A stretch of DNA of 48,639 nucleotides from Bradyrhizobium sp. (GTDB taxonomy: Bacteria; Pseudomonadota; Alphaproteobacteria; Rhizobiales; Xanthobacteraceae): positions 1 through 48,639 of the forward strand of contig NZ_DAIDJE010000001.1 of NCBI RefSeq assembly GCF_027451485.1, read 5' to 3'. How positions within the stretch are numbered: the first letter of the stretch is position 1; every line of letters begins with the position of its first letter. A program made the translations under genes and the position numbers. The notes below the pieces were generated by a model. That model had not been told where the DNA came from. It saw nothing but the letters and a program-made list of their open reading frames with translations, and ran no database searches. This document shows positions 41,849 through 48,639 of the stretch, one piece after another.

Positions 41849-42534
41849 TGCGGCGCGCTGCGGCCATCATCCTGGCGGCGCCGCTTGTCTGCGGACACCC
41901 GGTCGCCGCGCAGGATGCGGCAGCGCTGAAAAAGGACATGATCGGCCAGTGGGAACTGGCCACCGCGGACCGCAGCAGGACCTGCGTCGTGACGTTGCAA
42001 GGCGACGCGACACCGCAGGGCCTGAAACTCGAGCTTGAGCCAGGCTGCGCCAAGGCGTTGCCCTTCGCCAAGGATATCGCTGCCTGGAGCGTCAAGGGGC
42101 TTGATATCGTCCGCTTGCAGGATGCGGGCGGCGAGCCGGTGGTCGACTTCACCGAGGTCGAAAGCGGCATCTTCGAAGGGGTGCGGCAGGGCGAGGGCGT
42201 CTTTATCCTGCAGAACCTCGTTGCGGCGCGCTCGCTCGCGAAATCGATGGACCAGATGATCGGCGACTGGGCGATGGTGCGCGGCAACGGTCAGACCATT
42301 TGCGGCCTGACGTTGACCAATACCGATGCTGGCCAGAACGATTTTCAGGTGTTCCTGAAGCCGAAATGCGATCCGGTGGTCGCCGCGTTCGCGCCGACGC
42401 ACTGGAGGCTCGATCACGGCCAGATCCTGCTGATGTCCGACAAGGGCGAGACCTGGCAGTTCGAGGCCGACGACAACGCGCAGTGGCGCCTCGTGCCCGA
42501 CAGCGCCGATCCGCTGATCATGGTACGGCAGTAA
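41848..42534 (+). CDS. Secreted protein with two AprI/Inh-like beta-barrel domains
   Basis: This 228-residue protein has a signal peptide (cleavage near VAAQDA, residue 22) and two similar halves. Each has a G-x-W start (MIGQWELATADRSRTC and MIGDWAMVRGNGQTIC), a Cys pair (C-VVTL...GCAK and CGLTL...KCDP) and a WxL-like end. AprI/Inh proteins inhibit secreted metalloproteases, but many alphaproteobacterial members stand alone and may have another role. Its ATG overlaps the dehydrogenase stop (TGATG). Confidence 0.82.
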   Translation: MRRAAAIILAAPLVCGHPVAAQDAAALKKDMIGQWELATADRSRTCVVTLQGDATPQGLKLELEPGCAKALPFAKDIAAWSVKGLDIVRLQDAGGEPVVDFTEVESGIFEGVRQGEGVFILQNLVAARSLAKSMDQMIGDWAMVRGNGQTICGLTLTNTDAGQNDFQVFLKPKCDPVVAAFAPTHWRLDHGQILLMSDKGETWQFEADDNAQWRLVPDSADPLIMVRQ

Positions 42535-42691
42535 GACCGTCCGCTTCGCCGTTCGCTGAGCTATCCGGGTGAGTAACGTCGATCGCGATCTGGTCGCTCA
42601 ATTCATCGACCCAATCCAGGAACTTGTCGATCAGGCGCGCCGGATCCAACAGCCGTCGCGCCGCGCCGTGTAGTCGCTCAATTGTGTGCAT
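42518..42691 (-). CDS. Candidate 57-residue small protein
   Basis: A short open frame starts at ATG 42691, after a GGGGAT-like site, and ends at TGA 42520-42518, overlapping the end of the AprI-like gene by 17 bp. The peptide MHTIERLHGAARRLLDPARL continues with an amphipathic IDKFLDWVDELSDQIAIDV stretch and an acidic, Ser-rich tail. Codon use is natural and both halves look like protein. I do not recognise a family. Confidence 0.4.
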   Translation of the reverse strand: MHTIERLHGAARRLLDPARLIDKFLDWVDELSDQIAIDVTHPDSSANGEADGLTAVP

Positions 42692-42761
42692 CACATCGAT
42701 CCCCGCTCAGTCGATGAGTGAGGTACTCTCTCACGCATTCCGGAAAACGCGAAGCGGAGAG

Positions 42762-43535
42762 TTAACGGATGGTAAATGCACGAAGCCGAGCGGGCGCGCA
42801 GGCTAGATTCAGCCGCATCCCTTTCAGGCTGGCGTGCCCGTTTTTGCCGACGATGATGTGGTCGTGCACGGAAATGCCGAGCGGGCTTGCAATGCCGATG
42901 ATTGCCTTCGTCATCTGGATATCCGCCTGCGAGGGCGAGGGATCGCCGGAGGGGTGGTTGTGGACGAGGATCACGGCAGTTGCGGATAATTCCAGCGCCC
43001 GCTTGATCACCTCGCGCGGATAGACCGGCGTATGATCCACCGTGCCGGTCTGCTGCACCTCGTCGGCGATCAGCTGATTGCGCTTGTCGAGAAAAAGGAT
43101 GCGAAACTGCTCCTTCTCGGCAAACGCCATGTCGCTGCGGCAATAGGCGATGACGTCATTCCAGGACGACAGGGCGAGGCTTCGCTTGATCTCGCCTTTG
43201 GCGATGCGTCCCGCCGCCGCGGCCAGCAACTTGAGCTGGGTAATCGAGGCCTCACCGATGCCGTCGACTTCGCGCAGCAGGTTTTCCGGCGCGTGCACGA
43301 CCTCGGCGAAGGAGCCGAATCTTTTCAGGAGCGCCTTGGCAAGCGGCTTGGTGTCGCGCCGCGGCAATGCCGCAAACAGCGCCATTTCCAACAGCTCATA
43401 ATCGCTCAGCGCATCTGCCCCCGCGTCGTGGAAACGCGCGCGTAGCCGCTCGCGATGGCCGTGATAGTGCGGCGGCTCGTCGCGTGCCGGCTTTTTGTCA
43501 ACAGGATCGGTACTCTCGCTGCCCATCGGCCCCAA
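42762..43535 (-). CDS. radC: RadC-family JAB-domain protein
   Basis: This 257-residue protein has an N-terminal helix-hairpin-helix region ([20 protein letters not shown]) and a C-terminal JAMM-like domain with [14 protein letters not shown], carrying the His, His and Asp metal ligands. Despite the historic name, its role in DNA repair is unproven. The start may be residue 1 or Met4. It stands near map, as in related genomes, but here an unrelated gene and a repeat lie between the two. Confidence 0.93.
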   Translation of the reverse strand: MGPMGSESTDPVDKKPARDEPPHYHGHRERLRARFHDAGADALSDYELLEMALFAALPRRDTKPLAKALLKRFGSFAEVVHAPENLLREVDGIGEASITQLKLLAAAAGRIAKGEIKRSLALSSWNDVIAYCRSDMAFAEKEQFRILFLDKRNQLIADEVQQTGTVDHTPVYPREVIKRALELSATAVILVHNHPSGDPSPSQADIQMTKAIIGIASPLGISVHDHIIVGKNGHASLKGMRLNLACAPARLRAFTIR

Positions 43536-43617
43536 TGTGCCGTGGCGGGCGAGTTTTGCAACCGGGAAGTACGGTCATGGCCGGGCTGCGGCCGGTCACA
43601 ATGCAACTCCGCGCGCT

Positions 43618-44154
43618 TCAGGCTTGCGTCCTGCGCCTCAGATAAAACTCGCCGGTGAGGCGCCAGGTCTGCCGCTCGTCGATCGATTCGCGGCTGACCC
43701 AATGAAAGGAATTGGCCGTGATCTCGAAGAAGCACCATTGGCAGATCGCGCCATCAGCCTTGCGGTACTCCTGGATAATGTCGGGGCCGGCCTGGCGGCC
43801 AATCATCCGGTCGTGTGTTTGCCGGACCGGATCGACGAAAGTGATGTCCCAGCAATCGTGCTGCGGATCATAGATGCGCAACGTCGTGCCGAACATTCTG
43901 TCGGGCTCACCGGGAGTGCGGCCAAGACGCGAGGGCACGATCCAGACGTCCTGAATGGCGCGTCCTTCGAGCGCCCAACCGAAATGCACTTCCGCACTTG
44001 AATCGAATCGCTCGCCGTTGGCGCCATATCTCGTGACCGTTCCGTCCCATGCGCCGACGAACCTCCCGTAAAGCATCATCTTGTCGGCACGATCCGGCGC
44101 CGGACCATCGGTGCCGGACAGCGCTTCGATGAAGGAGAGGGAAGCTTTTGCCAT
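43618..44154 (-). CDS. Uncharacterised lipocalin-like protein
   Basis: This 178-residue protein is rich in Trp and aromatic beta-strand sequence (YGRFVGAWDGTVTRYG, VHFGWALEGRAIQDVWI, TTLRIYDPQHDCWDITFVDP). The pattern suggests a small beta barrel such as DUF1579 or lipocalin-like families, but I am not sure. I chose ATG 44154 (MAKASLSFIEAL, with a GGAGAA site); a longer reading from 44232 would draw its first 26 residues from the repeat element. It splits the map-radC pair. Confidence 0.72.
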   Translation of the reverse strand: MAKASLSFIEALSGTDGPAPDRADKMMLYGRFVGAWDGTVTRYGANGERFDSSAEVHFGWALEGRAIQDVWIVPSRLGRTPGEPDRMFGTTLRIYDPQHDCWDITFVDPVRQTHDRMIGRQAGPDIIQEYRKADGAICQWCFFEITANSFHWVSRESIDERQTWRLTGEFYLRRRTQA

Positions 44155-44185
44155 GATGTTCTCCAGGAGATGCCTCGTTCTGCGG

Positions 44186-44354
44186 CTAGTCCCGCCGATC
44201 TGAAATCCCTGCACCACAAGCGGCGAATTCAATCAGGGAGTTCAGATCGATAAAGCGGTACTCGGATCAACAGGTGTACGAGTGCCCATGACTTTCCGAC
44301 GTTCGTGAAAGTGGTTGCTGCGATGGAGCACGAACTTCGGAGAGCGGGCACTAG
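44186..44354. repeat. 169-bp CTAG-ended palindromic element, copy 2
   Basis: The same element as at 32355-32523: equal length, CTAG at both ends, two hairpins, and about 85 percent identity by hand count. The arms GATCTGAAATCCCTG and CAGGGAGTTCAGATC form the first hairpin, while CTTTCCGACGTTCGTG and CACGAACTTCGGAGAG form the second. The central linker (about 11 bp near 44270-44280) differs most between copies. It lies between the 3' end of map and the unknown gene at 43618. Confidence 0.85.
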
Positions 44355-44422
44355 GCTCGCCGCAAACCGAGGTCATGGCTTGGAGAAAATTGCTGGGTGA
44401 GCGGCTATGTCGCCGCAGCAAG

Positions 44423-45247
44423 TCACGCCTGCGCCGGCGGCTTTTCCTTGTGACGTTCCGACAGCGTGAACACTTCGACGCCGGTTGTGGTCACGCCGAC
44501 CGAATGCTCGAATTGGGCGGAAAGCGAGCGATCCCGCGTCACGGCGGTCCATCCGTCGGACAGGATCTTCACGTGCGGCTTGCCAAGATTGATCATCGGC
44601 TCGATGGTGAAGAACATGCCGGGCCGGAGCGGTACGCCTTCGCCGGGCCGGCCGACATGAATGATGTTCGGCTCGTCGTGGAACAGCCGCCCCAGTCCAT
44701 GGCCGCAGAAATCCCGCACCACGCTCATGCCTTGCGGCTCGACGTAGCTCTGGATGGCATAGCCGATGTCACCGGTGGTGGCGCCCGGCTTGACGGCGGC
44801 GATGCCGCGCATCATGGCCTCGTAGGTCACCTCGATCAGCCGCTCGGCCTTTCGCGCGATCGGCTGGATCGCATACATCCGGCTGGAATCGCCGTACCAG
44901 CCATCGACGATGAAGGTGACGTCGATGTTGACGATGTCGCCTTCCTTGAGGGCGCGGTCACCGGGCATGCCATGGCACACCACATGGTTGATCGACGTGC
45001 AGGTCGAGTAGCGATAGCCGCGATACATCAGCGTCGCCGGAAAGGCGCCATGGCTGAAGGCAAATTCGCGGACGAAATCATCGATTTTCGAGGTCGGCAT
45101 CCCGGCCTTGACGATGTCCGTCAGTTCGTCGAGGCATTTTGCCACCAGCGCGCCCGCCTTGCGCATGCCGGCAAAGGCACCCGCGCCATGCAGCTTGATC
45201 TGCCCGGTTTTGCGCAGGGAGGTATCTGACGCCTCGACATAGCTCAT
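44423..45247 (-). CDS. map: Type I methionine aminopeptidase
   Basis: This 274-residue enzyme removes N-terminal Met from new proteins. The metal ligands appear in order in VNIDVTFIVDGWYGDSS (two Asp), CGHGLGRLFHDEP (His), FTIEPMIN (Glu) and SAQFEHSVGV (Glu). Length and layout are standard. It starts MSYVEASDTSL without a strong ribosome binding site. Confidence 0.96.
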   Translation of the reverse strand: MSYVEASDTSLRKTGQIKLHGAGAFAGMRKAGALVAKCLDELTDIVKAGMPTSKIDDFVREFAFSHGAFPATLMYRGYRYSTCTSINHVVCHGMPGDRALKEGDIVNIDVTFIVDGWYGDSSRMYAIQPIARKAERLIEVTYEAMMRGIAAVKPGATTGDIGYAIQSYVEPQGMSVVRDFCGHGLGRLFHDEPNIIHVGRPGEGVPLRPGMFFTIEPMINLGKPHVKILSDGWTAVTRDRSLSAQFEHSVGVTTTGVEVFTLSERHKEKPPAQA

Positions 45248-45350
45248 GGATGGATCGTGTCTCGTGGGGAGGGCTGGCCAATGCGCCTAATTTAGTGATT
45301 AGCGCCGGCAGTGCAAGTTGGACGGAGCTCCGGAACCCCCGGTAGCGGTG

Positions 45351-46667
45351 TCAATCCGGGACTTCCACCGACGTGTCCACCGGCAGAGCACCGCCGCGGA
45401 TCCGGAGCTCGCGCACCGGGTAAGGCACCTTGATGCCCTCGCGCCTGAACGTGTCCCACAGCATCAGCATCACCTCGCTCTTGACGGTGTCCATGCCGTC
45501 GGGGTCTGCGATCCAGAAGGTCAGGGAGAACTTCATGCCGGTCTCGGCAAAATCGGTGAGGATGCAGTTCGGTGGCTTTGACTTGATGGCGCGGGGGGCC
45601 GCCGCCGCGATTTCGACGGCGAACTGGCACACTCGCCGCGGGTCGGACTCATAGTTGGTGCCGAATGTCACCTTCACCAGCGTGTTCTTGTCGGTGTAGG
45701 TCCAGTTCGTGACCTTCTGCGTCACGAGGTCCTCGTTCGGAATCAGGAATTCGCGGCCATCGCCGGCGGCCACCGAAATATAGCGCGTCTTCATCGCGCT
45801 GATGCGCCCGGAGCTGTCACCGATGGTGACGAGATCGCCGGGTTTAACCGACTTGTCGGCGAGCAGAATGATGCCGCTGATGAAGTTGGCGACGATCTTC
45901 TGCAGGCCGAAACCGATGCCGACGCCGACCGCGCCCGAGAACACGGCCAGCGCGGACAGGTTGATGCCGACGGCACTGAGCGCGACCGCGACCGCGAGCA
46001 CCATCAACCCGATGCGGATGATCTTCACCAGCAGCACCTGGACCGACGGGGTCAGGTCCGAAGACTGGTTGATGCGGCTTTCGACAAAATTGCTGGCGAT
46101 ATTGGTGACCCAGAGTGCGGCGATCAGGATCAGACCGAGCTTGATCACGAGCAGCGGCGTCAGGCGCAGCCCGCCCAGAACGACCGAAACCGAATCGAGC
46201 GCCTCGGCCATCGGATCGAGCTGGTTGATGACGCTCAGCGCCGCGATCACCCAGGCCGTGATCGAGACCAGCTTGACCAGGAACGCGTTGCGGATAATCG
46301 ACGTCATCAGGCGGATGATCAGCCAGGCCAGCGCGAGCTTGGCCGCCACAACCAGCATGTAGCTGCGGCTCGGCCAAGTGGAATGGTACATCACGATCCG
46401 CGCGGCGATGACCAGGACCGCGAATACGACGGTGGAAAGGCTTTGCACCAGCACATACGCCAGTCGCCGCAGCGGAAGCGGCCATCGCTTGGCGAGCGAA
46501 GTGGTATCGACGCGCGCCCGAAATGCGGCGTTGGCGGCCAGCGCCATCGCGGCGGCAACCAGGATCAGACCGAATTGGAGATAGAAAAAGGGGGAGGAGA
46601 TTTCGGCGCCGACGGAGCGCGCCACCATTCGCAGGTATTCGATGATGTCGTTCAAAGCCATCGTCAA
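45351..46667 (-). CDS. MscS-family mechanosensitive ion channel
   Basis: This 438-residue protein has about six N-terminal helices and then the MscS pore (ALAVFSGAVGVGIGFGLQKIVANFISG, of which GAVGVGIGFGLQ and ANFISGIILL are diagnostic). The beta domain (KPGDLVTIGDSSGRI, LIPNEDLVTQKVTNWTY) and a cytosolic C-terminal domain follow. Such channels open at high membrane tension to release solutes. It lies divergent from the K+/H+ antiporter gene, with a 190-bp gap, a fitting company for osmotic balance. Confidence 0.94.
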   Translation of the reverse strand: MTMALNDIIEYLRMVARSVGAEISSPFFYLQFGLILVAAAMALAANAAFRARVDTTSLAKRWPLPLRRLAYVLVQSLSTVVFAVLVIAARIVMYHSTWPSRSYMLVVAAKLALAWLIIRLMTSIIRNAFLVKLVSITAWVIAALSVINQLDPMAEALDSVSVVLGGLRLTPLLVIKLGLILIAALWVTNIASNFVESRINQSSDLTPSVQVLLVKIIRIGLMVLAVAVALSAVGINLSALAVFSGAVGVGIGFGLQKIVANFISGIILLADKSVKPGDLVTIGDSSGRISAMKTRYISVAAGDGREFLIPNEDLVTQKVTNWTYTDKNTLVKVTFGTNYESDPRRVCQFAVEIAAAAPRAIKSKPPNCILTDFAETGMKFSLTFWIADPDGMDTVKSEVMLMLWDTFRREGIKVPYPVRELRIRGGALPVDTSVEVPD

Positions 46668-46858
46668 ATCTCATCTCGGGCAGAAGGCCGCGAGGCGCGG
46701 CGTGATTCGGGCGATTCTCACATAACCACTCCACTGGCGCTATCGCCGTGACGCGGTTTGATGCGTAATGAAGCGAAAAAGCAAGCCCGGGCAGAAATCG
46801 GTTGGCGTCCAACCGCGGCGACGATAAGGATGCGCTCACAAGGATTTACGTAACGCTC

Positions 46859-48639
46859 ATGGCTTCTCTCGATCAGGTCAGCATAGCCATCCTGCTCGGT
46901 GCGGTGCTTGTCATGGCTGGCATCCTGTCGAGCCTGCTGGCGCTTCGCTTCGGCGCGCCGTTGTTGCTGGTATTTCTCCTGATCGGCGTTCTGGCCGGGG
47001 ATTCCGGCCCGGGGCAGCTCGAGTTCAACGATTTGCGCAGCACCTATCTGGTCGGATCGGTGGCGCTCGCGCTGATCCTGTTCGATGGCGGCCTGCGAAC
47101 CCGTCTGCAAAGCATCAGCGCGGTTCTGGCGCCATCCGTGGTGCTTGCGACCGCCGGCGTGCTGCTGACAGCGCTGATCACCGCACCCGTTGCCAGGTTT
47201 ATCCTCGATCTGAGCTGGACCGAAGCGCTCCTGGTCGGCGCGGTAGTGGCTTCGACTGACGCGGCAGCGGTATTCCTGCTGGTGCATGCGCAGGGCCTGC
47301 GGCTGCGGCCGCGCGTCGGTGCGACCTTGGAGGCGGAGTCCGGCACCAACGATCCGTTCGCTGTCTTTCTCACCTTGATGCTGGTCGAGCTGATTTCCTC
47401 CGGCGGCAGTTCTTTCGCCCATGTCGCGATGGAACTCGGCCGGGAGGCGGTGTTGGGCGCGGTGGCTGGAATTGCCGGCGGCAGGCTGGTGGTGCTGGCG
47501 CTCAATCGCGTGGCCCTGCCGCAGGGTTTGCACGCACCTTTCGTGCTGACGGCCGCGCTCGTGATATTCGGCGCCGCGCAAATCGCCCACGCTTCGGGGT
47601 TTCTGGCGGTCTATCTCGCCGGCATTATCATCGGCAACCGGCCGACGCGCGCGCATAATGCGTTGGTGACGTTCCTGGATGCCGCGACCTGGCTGGCGCA
47701 GATCATCATGTTCGTGCTGCTCGGGCTTCTCGCCTCGCCGCAGCGCCTGATGGTGAGCATTGGACCTGCCATTGTCATCGCGCTTGTCCTGATGCTGGTG
47801 GCGCGTCCGCTCGCGGTGTTTCTGTGTCTGCAGCCGTTTCGCTTCAATTGGCGCGAGAAACTCTTCATCGCCTGGACCGGCTTGCGCGGCGCGGTCGCGA
47901 TCTTTCTTGCATCGATCCCGATGCTGGTCGGGCTCTCAAAAGCCTATCTTTACTTCGACGTTGCTTTCGTCATCGTGGTGATTTCACTCTTGTTGCAGGG
48001 CTGGACGCTGGCGCCTGCCGCGCGGCGGCTCCATGTCGCGCTGCCGCGTTCTGACCGCGGTCCCCGCCGGGTCGAGCTCGACCTTCCCGGCCAACTCGAG
48101 CAGCAACTGGTCGGCTATCCGGTCCGGCCGAAAAGCCTGTTTTTCCGGCGCGGTCTCACGCCGTCCTGGTCCAAGGCGACGCTGGTGATCCGCGAAGAGC
48201 ACATTCTCTCGCCCGCGGAGGCCGATCCGGTTCGGCCTGGCGATTACATCTACCTGCTCGCGCCGCCGGAGAAGGCGGAGGCGCTCGACCGCTTCTTCGT
48301 CGACATGCCGCCGAGTTCAGCTCCCGACCCGCATCTGCTCGGCGATTTCACGGTGTCCGGTGAGCATACGTTAAGCGAACTGGCCGAAGTCTACGGCGTC
48401 AGAATCAATCCCGACGAAACCGCCCTCACGCTCGCCGATTATTTCGACATCCATCTCGACCACGCACCAAGAGAGGGCGCCGCGCTCGAGCTCGACAGCA
48501 TCGTTCTGGTCGCGCGCAGCATCAGCGGCGGAAGGGTAAACATGATCGGCCTTCGCCTGCCCGAAGATCCGGAAGAGGTGCCGCCACCGACGCCACCGCT
48601 TGCATTACTCAAGCAGAAACTGGCCGGCTTCTGGTCGTC
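46859..48639 (+). CDS. K+/H+ antiporter, CvrA/NhaP2-like (3' end cut by window)
   Basis: The frame is open from ATG 46859 to the edge (593 codons). The first 400 residues hold about twelve membrane helices with CPA1 antiporter motifs (LILFDGGLRT, VVASTDAAAVF, EAESGTNDPFAVFL). A TrkA-C-like domain follows (VIREEHILSPAEADPVRPGD in part, then YIYLLAPPEK), then a CorC/HlyC-type domain (TLSELAEVYG to IVLVARSISGGRV). This three-domain order is that of NhaP2/CvrA potassium/proton antiporters, which export K+ or Na+. The C-terminus lies outside. Confidence 0.93.
   Translation, partial: MASLDQVSIAILLGAVLVMAGILSSLLALRFGAPLLLVFLLIGVLAGDSGPGQLEFNDLRSTYLVGSVALALILFDGGLRTRLQSISAVLAPSVVLATAGVLLTALITAPVARFILDLSWTEALLVGAVVASTDAAAVFLLVHAQGLRLRPRVGATLEAESGTNDPFAVFLTLMLVELISSGGSSFAHVAMELGREAVLGAVAGIAGGRLVVLALNRVALPQGLHAPFVLTAALVIFGAAQIAHASGFLAVYLAGIIIGNRPTRAHNALVTFLDAATWLAQIIMFVLLGLLASPQRLMVSIGPAIVIALVLMLVARPLAVFLCLQPFRFNWREKLFIAWTGLRGAVAIFLASIPMLVGLSKAYLYFDVAFVIVVISLLLQGWTLAPAARRLHVALPRSDRGPRRVELDLPGQLEQQLVGYPVRPKSLFFRRGLTPSWSKATLVIREEHILSPAEADPVRPGDYIYLLAPPEKAEALDRFFVDMPPSSAPDPHLLGDFTVSGEHTLSELAEVYGVRINPDETALTLADYFDIHLDHAPREGAALELDSIVLVARSISGGRVNMIGLRLPEDPEEVPPPTPPLALLKQKLAGFWS

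Noticed and set aside
1..48639. tRNA, rRNA, CRISPR arrays, prophage or complete insertion sequence
   Set aside because: No TPsiC-arm/acceptor pattern, rRNA sequence, regularly spaced repeats, integrase or transposase was seen on either strand.

Overview
The window reads as a chromosomal stretch of a GC-rich alphaproteobacterium, most likely Bradyrhizobium or a close relative in the Nitrobacteraceae. Pointers are strong G/C third positions, the dmeRF pair, a map-radC neighbourhood, a SigF/NrsF-controlled bufferin operon, aromatic acyl-CoA genes, and a noncoding repeat near 21.0-21.5 kb whose spurious translations I associate with Bradyrhizobium genomes. I found no rRNA, tRNA, CRISPR array or intact insertion sequence. 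All family calls come from reading motifs, not from searches.

Layout. 0-1 kb: a cut MBL hydrolase and a small membrane protein. 1-8 kb: a ligase-associated DNA repair cluster (exonuclease and ATP-dependent ligase on the minus strand; TPR methyltransferase, Lhr-type helicase and PdeM phosphoesterase on the plus strand). 8.9-15.9 kb: a sulfur-handling island. It has a minus-strand operon of 1-Cys peroxiredoxin, persulfide-dioxygenase-like MBL and ArsR repressor, facing a plus-strand set of Tat-exported DsrE-like protein, orphan binding protein, DoxD-DoxA fusion and SoxB-like hydrolase. 15.9-20.9 kb: a small protein and TlpA-like thioredoxin, then a bufferin operon (bufA, bufB, bufC, doxX, sigma factor, NrsF-type anti-sigma) preceded by a GTAACC-N16-CGAA promoter.

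21-32 kb: a repeat; a secreted Pro/Ala/Lys-rich protein; a CoA ligase, flavin hydroxylase and MDR oxidoreductase operon; an overlapping pair of ATP-grasp and Mur-ligase genes that resembles a split cyanophycin synthetase; ferredoxin-NADP reductase; a cupin; and an FMN-dependent glutamate-synthase-like enzyme. 32.3-42.7 kb: an ABC importer with a fused double permease, dmeRF metal efflux, a creatininase-family amidohydrolase, and a second ABC importer followed by a hydroxyacid dehydrogenase and an AprI/Inh-like protein. 42.7-48.6 kb: radC, an unknown gene, map, a MscS channel and the start of a K+/H+ antiporter.

The points most worth following are the split cyanophycin-synthetase-like pair, the sulfur island with a cysteine-free ArsR repressor and 21-bp tandem repeats at its control region, the bufferin operon whose precursor has a methionine-rich arm and whose anti-sigma lacks one of the two expected sensor cysteines, a second probable SigF promoter that would add a thioredoxin to this regulon, and two 169-bp hairpin elements that both begin and end with CTAG.
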